Part shown: positions 6,481-10,135 of the stretch, one piece after another
Numbering within the stretch: position 1 is the stretch's first letter
Layout: each line of letters begins with the position of its first letter
Source: Campylobacterota bacterium
GTDB lineage: Bacteria > Campylobacterota > Campylobacteria > Campylobacterales > Sulfurovaceae
Direction of reading: 5' to 3'
DNA length: 10,135 nt
NCBI GenBank assembly: GCA_015488875.1
Contig: WFMX01000019.1
Span: forward strand, 1-10,135
Translations under genes and position numbers: made by a program
Notes under the pieces: model-generated
Databases searched by the model: none
Told to the model about the DNA's origin: nothing
Seen by the model: only the letters and a program-made list of their open reading frames with translations

Positions 6481-7575
6481 TTGGAAGCAAATAGTCTACT
6501 AGACAAGATCAAGAATTATGAAGCAGGCAAGCCCATAGAGTTGGTAGTGAGGGAGTTTGGTATCGCACCCGAGGATGTTGTCAAGTTGGCATCCAATGAA
6601 AACCCAATAGGGACAAATCCATCTGTACAGAGAGCCATAGCCCAAAATGCAGACAAGGCACATCTCTATCCTGATGATAGTATGTATGAACTCAAAGAGT
6701 CACTAGCCTCTAAGTACGAAGTAGATGACGAACAAGTCATTATAGGTGCAGGTAGTGATCAAGTTTTGGAGTTCATATCGCGTGCATTTTTGAGTGCAGA
6801 TAGCTCTGTATTGATGAGTCAAGTTACATTTGCTATGTATGAGATATACGCCAAGCAGATGGGAGCTACTATCCATAGAACTCCGAGCTACGAACATAAA
6901 GTAGATGAATTTCTAGCCAAATACAGAGAGTATAAACCCAAAGTTATCTACATATGCACGCCCAATAACCCCACAGGTGATGCTATCTCCAGAGACGAAG
7001 TATTTGAGATCATACAAGGTGTAGATGAGCAGACTCTCGTAGTGGTAGATGGAGCTTATATGGAGTATGCTTCAGCAAAAGATGAAAAATACCACATTTC
7101 ACCCAAAGATTTGATAGAGTTTCCAAATGTTATATATCTAGGTACATTCTCCAAAGCATACGGCTTGGGTGGTATGCGTGTAGGGTATGGTGTAGCCAAC
7201 AGAGAGATGATAGCCACACTAGGCAAGCTTCGCCCACCATTCAATATCACTACTCTGTCATTACTCTCTGCTATAGAAGCACTCAAAGATGATGAGTTTG
7301 TCAGAGAGTCTATATCTCTACATAAAGAGCAGATAAAAAGGTACGAGAAATTTGCAGATGAGAACGGTATAGAGTATATAGATAGCTACACCAACTTCAT
7401 CACATATCTCTTTGGGGATAGATATAACTCCACCGAGGTGGCAAATGACCTCTTGCGGAGGGGTATCATCATCCGTGATTTGGCATCATATGGCATGAAT
7501 GCTATCAGAGTGACTGTAGGTACAGCAGAGCAAAATGATAAATTTTTTGCAAACTTCAGAGAGGTAAGCAGTTGA
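6481..7575 (+). CDS. hisC: Histidinol-phosphate aminotransferase
   Basis: A 364-residue fold-type-I PLP aminotransferase that makes histidinol phosphate from imidazole-acetol phosphate and glutamate; such enzymes often also accept aromatic amino acids, which suits its place after pheA. Seen motifs: KLASNENP (35-42), GAGSDQ (89-94), NNPTG (162-166), VDGAYMEY with Asp190, and TFSKAYGLGGMRVGYG with the PLP Lys225. The start is TTG, chosen from a strong GGAGGG site five bases upstream. It lies 14 bases after pheA. Its TGA stop overlaps the TTG start of the next small gene by four bases (TTGA). In flagellated Campylobacterota it is normally followed by fliF, which is absent here. Confidence 0.96.
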   Translation: MEANSLLDKIKNYEAGKPIELVVREFGIAPEDVVKLASNENPIGTNPSVQRAIAQNADKAHLYPDDSMYELKESLASKYEVDDEQVIIGAGSDQVLEFISRAFLSADSSVLMSQVTFAMYEIYAKQMGATIHRTPSYEHKVDEFLAKYREYKPKVIYICTPNNPTGDAISRDEVFEIIQGVDEQTLVVVDGAYMEYASAKDEKYHISPKDLIEFPNVIYLGTFSKAYGLGGMRVGYGVANREMIATLGKLRPPFNITTLSLLSAIEALKDDEFVRESISLHKEQIKRYEKFADENGIEYIDSYTNFITYLFGDRYNSTEVANDLLRRGIIIRDLASYGMNAIRVTVGTAEQNDKFFANFREVSS

Positions 7576-7817
7576 GACGCATAAAAGTCTTGAAAGCTGG
7601 AGAGGTAGAGGTAGATAGATATCAGCCACACTCTTTCACCCAAAATCAAAATACCTCAAATGGTATAGATATACTAGATAGATTGACCATGATGAGTAGC
7701 AAAAAAGCTATCAAAAAGATAGCCAAAAAGAGCGGATTGAGATATGACGATGATAAGATATCGTTTGCTACAGAGGTGATAAATAGAATGTTGAATGAGA
7801 TGGATAATGAGAAGTAG
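7572..7817 (+). CDS. Unrecognised small protein between hisC and dxs
   Basis: An 81-residue, soluble, highly charged protein with no signal peptide or membrane segment. The N-terminal 20 residues contain a KVLKAGEVEVDRYQ stretch, residues 22-35 are Asn/Ser-rich and likely disordered, and residues 36-80 (ILDRLTMMSSKKAIKKIAKK, then a stretch ending INRMLNEM) look like two or three short amphipathic helices. It starts with TTG inside the hisC stop codon, with GAGG at 7561-7564 seven bases upstream, and overlaps the dxs start, so it is locked into the operon. It has Lys/Glu-rich codon use like its neighbours and looks like a real gene. It sits exactly where fliF-fliG-fliH would be expected. A remnant of FliH or an adaptor is possible, but I see no convincing match; function unknown. 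Confidence 0.72.
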   Translation: MRRIKVLKAGEVEVDRYQPHSFTQNQNTSNGIDILDRLTMMSSKKAIKKIAKKSGLRYDDDKISFATEVINRMLNEMDNEK

Positions 7818-9636
7818 AGAGATAGATATCAAATCATATAGTGTCGAGGAGCTAGAGACTTTAGCAGGTGAAATCAGAGAGAAGATATTGGATACTGTGA
7901 GTAAAAACGGTGGACACCTCAGCTCTACTATGGGTGCTACTGATTTGATAGTGGCTATGCACTTCGTCTTTGATGTGGAGAGCGACCCTTTTCTATTTGA
8001 TGTCAGCCATCAAGCCTATGCACACAAACTATTGACCGATAGATGGGATAGCTTCGATACACTTCGTACCTTTGGTGGCATGTGTGGATATACCAAGCCG
8101 TCAGAGTCCAAATATGACTACTACTGTGCAGGACACAGCTCCACATCCATCTCATTGGCAGTGGGTGCAGCCAAAGCGATAGCACTCAAGGGAGAGGATC
8201 GGATACCAGTAGCACTTATAGGCGATGGCAGTATGAGTGCAGGCATGGTATACGAGGCACTCAACGAGCTAGGTGACAGAAAATACCCTGTGGTTATTAT
8301 CCTCAATGACAATGAGATGAGTATAGCCAAACCTATAGGTGCCATAAGCAAATATCTATCCCAAGGCATGGCAAGTCCATTTTTCCAAAAGATGAAAAAG
8401 GGAACAGAGCATCTACTAGAACATCTACCAGATAGTGCCACATATCTCGCCAAAAGGCTTGAAGAGTCACTCAGACTCATCACTCCAGGACTACTCTTTG
8501 AAGAGCTAGGTATAGAGTATATAGGTCCTGTAGATGGACATGATATAGAGGCTCTCGTAGAGACATTTACGATAGCCAAAAGCATAGGTAGACCTGTACT
8601 CATACATGCACAGACCACCAAAGGCAAAGGGTATGAGATAGCAGAAGGGACGAAAGAGCATTGGCATGGTGTAAGCCCATTCGACCTAGATAGCGGAGAC
8701 TCCCTGAGCAAGGGAGGTGGCAAAAAAGCATCTACTGCTATATTTGGTGAAACTCTACTCCGTTTGGCTGAGAAGGATGAGAAGGTAGTAGGCGTAACAG
8801 CGGCCATGCCTAGCGGTACAGGACTTAGTAATGTGATGGAGAAGTACCCTGATAGATTTTGGGATGTAGCTATAGCAGAGCAGCATGCAGTCGCGTCTAT
8901 GGGACCTTTGGCAAAAGAGGGCTTCAAGCCGTTCTGTGCCATCTACTCTACATTCTTACAGAGGGGCTACGACCAAGTGATACATGATATAGCATTGATG
9001 GATCTCGGTGTAGCTTTTGCTATAGATAGAGCTGGTATAGTTGGAGAGGATGGCGAGACACATCAAGGGGTGTTTGATATCTCATTTTTGAGAGCCGTAC
9101 CCAACATGACACTTTTTGCTCCGTACAATGAGACTACCATGAAGCTAGCGATAGAGTTCGCCAAAGATTATGATCATCCATGTGCTTTTAGATACCCTAG
9201 AGGTGCATTTACAGCTGATGACAATGAGAGCCTGCCGTTTGAACTTGGCAAATCTCAACTCATTCAAGAGGGCAAAGATATACTATTTGTAGGCTATGGT
9301 AATGGAGTAGGTAGAGCCATAGAGACAGCGAAAGTACTAGCAGATATCACCCCTGCTATAGTTGACCTCAGATTTGTAAAACCACTAGACGAGGAGGGGT
9401 TGAGAGAGCTATCCCTGGAGTACAAAGAGTGGTTTGTGTTTAGTGACAGTGTAGCACTAGGCGGTGTCGGCTCCGCCATATTAGAGTTCCTAAGCAGAGA
9501 AGAGATATCAGATGTCAAACTGACGACATTCGAGTATGACGACCAGTTCATCACACATGGCAACACAACACTAGTAGAGGAGTCTCTATCACTTCTACCT
9601 AGACAGCTGGCAGAGCGAGTATTGGCTAGGATATGA
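7795..9636 (+). CDS. dxs: 1-deoxy-D-xylulose-5-phosphate synthase
   Basis: A thiamine-diphosphate enzyme of 613 residues that condenses pyruvate with glyceraldehyde 3-phosphate to give DXP, the entry step of the MEP isoprenoid pathway and a precursor for thiamine and pyridoxal. Motifs: KNGGHLSS with His41, DVSHQAYAHK with His72, GHSSTS with His114, the ThDP/Mg signature GDGSMSAG (143-150) to NDNEMS (171-176), the general-acid Glu362 in AEQHAV, DRAGIVGEDGETHQG with Arg412 and His423, and a C-terminal transketolase domain (about 490-610). The first ATG (7795) has a poor ribosome binding site; Met5 (7807) is an alternative start. Either way the gene overlaps the preceding small gene (by 23 or 11 bases), implying coupling. 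No terminator is evident after the TGA; accessory DNA begins at once. Confidence 0.97.
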   Translation: MRWIMRSREIDIKSYSVEELETLAGEIREKILDTVSKNGGHLSSTMGATDLIVAMHFVFDVESDPFLFDVSHQAYAHKLLTDRWDSFDTLRTFGGMCGYTKPSESKYDYYCAGHSSTSISLAVGAAKAIALKGEDRIPVALIGDGSMSAGMVYEALNELGDRKYPVVIILNDNEMSIAKPIGAISKYLSQGMASPFFQKMKKGTEHLLEHLPDSATYLAKRLEESLRLITPGLLFEELGIEYIGPVDGHDIEALVETFTIAKSIGRPVLIHAQTTKGKGYEIAEGTKEHWHGVSPFDLDSGDSLSKGGGKKASTAIFGETLLRLAEKDEKVVGVTAAMPSGTGLSNVMEKYPDRFWDVAIAEQHAVASMGPLAKEGFKPFCAIYSTFLQRGYDQVIHDIALMDLGVAFAIDRAGIVGEDGETHQGVFDISFLRAVPNMTLFAPYNETTMKLAIEFAKDYDHPCAFRYPRGAFTADDNESLPFELGKSQLIQEGKDILFVGYGNGVGRAIETAKVLADITPAIVDLRFVKPLDEEGLRELSLEYKEWFVFSDSVALGGVGSAILEFLSREEISDVKLTTFEYDDQFITHGNTTLVEESLSLLPRQLAERVLARI

Positions 9637-9648
9637 AAACCAATGTCC
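9636..9648 (-). repeat. 13-base sequence, inverted partner of 1657-1669
   Basis: Read on the minus strand this is GGACATTGGTTTT, identical to 1657-1669, and it begins at the last base of the dxs stop codon. It marks where conserved coding sequence gives way to gene-free DNA. Confidence 0.45.
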
Positions 9649-9672
9649 CCGCATATAGATCGTTCTCCCTCT

Positions 9673-9687
9673 GCTAAACTGCAACAC
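9673..9687 (+). repeat. 15-base direct repeat, copy 1
   Basis: GCTAAACTGCAACAC, identical to 9901-9915. Two variable bases later both copies continue with GTTATA, and further on with TCAGCCGA here against TCAGTCGA in copy 2, so similarity extends beyond the exact core to about 32 bases. Here AACT (9677-9680) can pair with AGTT (9689-9692). Confidence 0.7.
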
Positions 9688-9697
9688 AAGTTATACA

Positions 9698-9880
9698 TCA
9701 GCCGATGGATTCTTCCATAATAGCAAAGTGACGGCTAATATCAGTATGATATTTTTCGTTTGCGATATCTTCCTTTATTTCTTCGAGAGTCTGTTCAAGT
9801 TTGTAGTTTTTGTACTTTTCAGAAACGATAGAACGATAGGGGTCTGGTGATTTGTGATGTGTGGAGCGTAGCGGAATGCA
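9698..9880 (-). pseudogene. Start-less open fragment between the two 15-base repeats
   Basis: Sixty codons are open on the minus strand between two in-frame TGA codons, without a usable ATG, GTG or TTG near the upstream end. The last 40 residues read like real protein: SEKYKNYKLEQTLEEIKEDI followed by a charged segment ending in FAIMEESIG, probably helical. It may be the 3' end of a gene whose 5' part was lost when the flanking repeats recombined, or a cassette remnant. I do not recognise a family. The first 15 or so residues look non-coding. Chance is not excluded at this length. Confidence 0.3.
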
Positions 9881-9900
9881 TCATGAATAACCTGACCTCG

Positions 9901-9915
9901 GCTAAACTGCAACAC
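9901..9915 (+). repeat. 15-base direct repeat, copy 2
   Basis: GCTAAACTGCAACAC, identical to 9673-9687. Around this copy CTCGGCT (9897-9903) can pair with AGTCGAG (9927-9933) with one G-U pair, forming a 7-bp stem that encloses the repeat. The layout recalls a recombination site or element end, but the integron attC consensus is not met. Confidence 0.7.
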
Positions 9916-9970
9916 CGTTATATCTCAGTCGAGTTTGAACAATTTCTACATTTGCCCTCAACAAATCGTC

Positions 9971-10135
9971 AATATACACCCCCTGCCGTGAATGGCACTA
10001 ACTTAAGCCTCATTACTTCTTTTTTGTATGCCCATTTTTTAAGACATCTGCCCTAGCAATATTTCTAGGTTTCGTTAGTAGAGGATAAGCATTATTGCGT
10101 TTTTTAATAGCCCTTGGCTCAATCCTTCCTCTGTC
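9971..10135 (-). mobile_element. Probable end of an IS4-type insertion sequence
   Basis: Downstream of the transposase stop on the minus strand comes a short non-coding tail (CTTAAGTTAGTGCCATTCAC, then GGCAGGGGGTGT). Such tails usually lead to the terminal inverted repeat. The C-run near 9979-9983 is a guess at the outer boundary. The other end is outside the window, so neither the inverted repeat nor a target duplication can be confirmed. Confidence 0.4.
10013..10135 (-). CDS. C-terminal end of an IS4-type transposase (runs off window)
   Basis: The minus strand encodes 40 residues from the window edge to TAA at 10015-10013: RIEPRAIKKRNNAYPLLTKP, then RNIARADVLKNGHTKKK. The PRAxKKRxxxYPLLTKPR pattern is the basic tail I know from IS4-family (DDE_Tnp_1) transposases, which cut and paste insertion sequences. 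The catalytic domain lies beyond the right edge, so whether the gene is intact cannot be judged. The family call rests on this tail only. Confidence 0.65.
   Translation of the reverse strand, partial: DRGRIEPRAIKKRNNAYPLLTKPRNIARADVLKNGHTKKK

Larger units (their letters stand above)
9637..10012. other. Gene-free accessory stretch between dxs and the transposase fragment
   Basis: These 376 bases hold no intact gene. They contain the 13-base inverted copy next to dxs, two copies of a 15-base direct repeat, a start-less minus-strand open fragment, and the probable terminal part of an insertion sequence (from about 9971). A plus-strand open frame at 9847-10056 crosses a repeat and the insertion-sequence end and looks spurious. 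Composition changes from the Lys/Glu/Ile coding pattern of dxs to an unstructured, stop-rich sequence. Confidence 0.6.

Noticed and set aside
7680..7817. FlgM-like anti-sigma factor
   Set aside because: The spacing of charged and hydrophobic residues in the C-terminal helices vaguely resembles FlgM, but no defining motif is seen and the flagellar context is missing.
8121..8942. 273-codon open frame antisense to dxs
   Set aside because: It lies entirely within the clear dxs coding sequence, is Ser/Pro/Leu-rich as expected of an antisense shadow, and shows no domain.
9673..9933. Integron attC sites
   Set aside because: AAC and GTT cores are present, but GCTAAAC and GTTATAT break the RYYYAAC/GTTRRRY consensus, and no integrase is in the window. 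Kept only as a repeat of unknown origin.
9847..10056. 69-codon plus-strand open frame near the right edge
   Set aside because: It crosses a 15-base repeat and runs antisense into the transposase tail. No ribosome binding site or recognisable protein features.
1..10135. CRISPR array or rRNA/tRNA genes
   Set aside because: No regularly spaced repeats and no recognisable rRNA or tRNA sequence in either strand.

Overview
The window is an AT-rich bacterial chromosome segment, most likely from a Campylobacterota (epsilonproteobacterial) member and probably a non-flagellated, Sulfurovum-like sulfur or hydrogen oxidiser. Three things support this. The gene order rplY-pth-LptF/G-type permease-lysA-pheA-hisC-...-dxs matches the order I recall from Campylobacter jejuni (Cj0311-Cj0321). 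Codon use is rich in AGA, ATA and CTA. Promoters look like TATAAT-type -10 boxes without a clear -35. The assignment rests on recall of synteny, not on a database search.

Left part (1-1654): a 73-residue secreted peptide with two C-X4-C motifs, resembling the metal-binding bufferin/HvfA precursors, is followed by a C/G-rich hairpin. A predicted promoter then precedes a two-gene unit. Its first gene encodes a lipoprotein with a coiled coil and an internal 45-residue duplication. Its second encodes a fusion of a ferredoxin:thioredoxin reductase catalytic-type Fe-S domain (CPC/CPC/CHC) to a rhodanese domain. These two genes overlap by one base (TAGTG) and are probably translationally coupled.

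Spacer (1655-1886): 232 bases without a gene. It contains nested inverted repeats that allow two mutually exclusive foldings, so it may be a structured RNA or a MITE-like remnant. It ends with a strong predicted promoter for rplY.

Central part (1887-9636): a dense same-strand block. It comprises ribosomal protein L25 (rplY), peptidyl-tRNA hydrolase (pth), an LptF/LptG-type permease, diaminopimelate decarboxylase (lysA, with its own predicted promoter), chorismate mutase/prephenate dehydratase (pheA), histidinol-phosphate aminotransferase (hisC, TTG start), an unrecognised 81-residue protein (TTG start, overlapping both neighbours), and DXP synthase (dxs). In flagellated relatives fliF-fliG-fliH lie between hisC and dxs; here only the 81-codon gene is present, which suggests flagellar gene loss. 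A HAD-type gene that I recall between lysA and pheA is also absent.

Right part (9637-10135): no intact gene. An exact 15-base sequence occurs twice, 228 bases apart, around a start-less minus-strand open fragment. The last 123 bases encode, on the minus strand, the C-terminal 40 residues of what looks like an IS4-type transposase running off the window. The conserved block is therefore bounded by accessory, rearranged DNA just after dxs.
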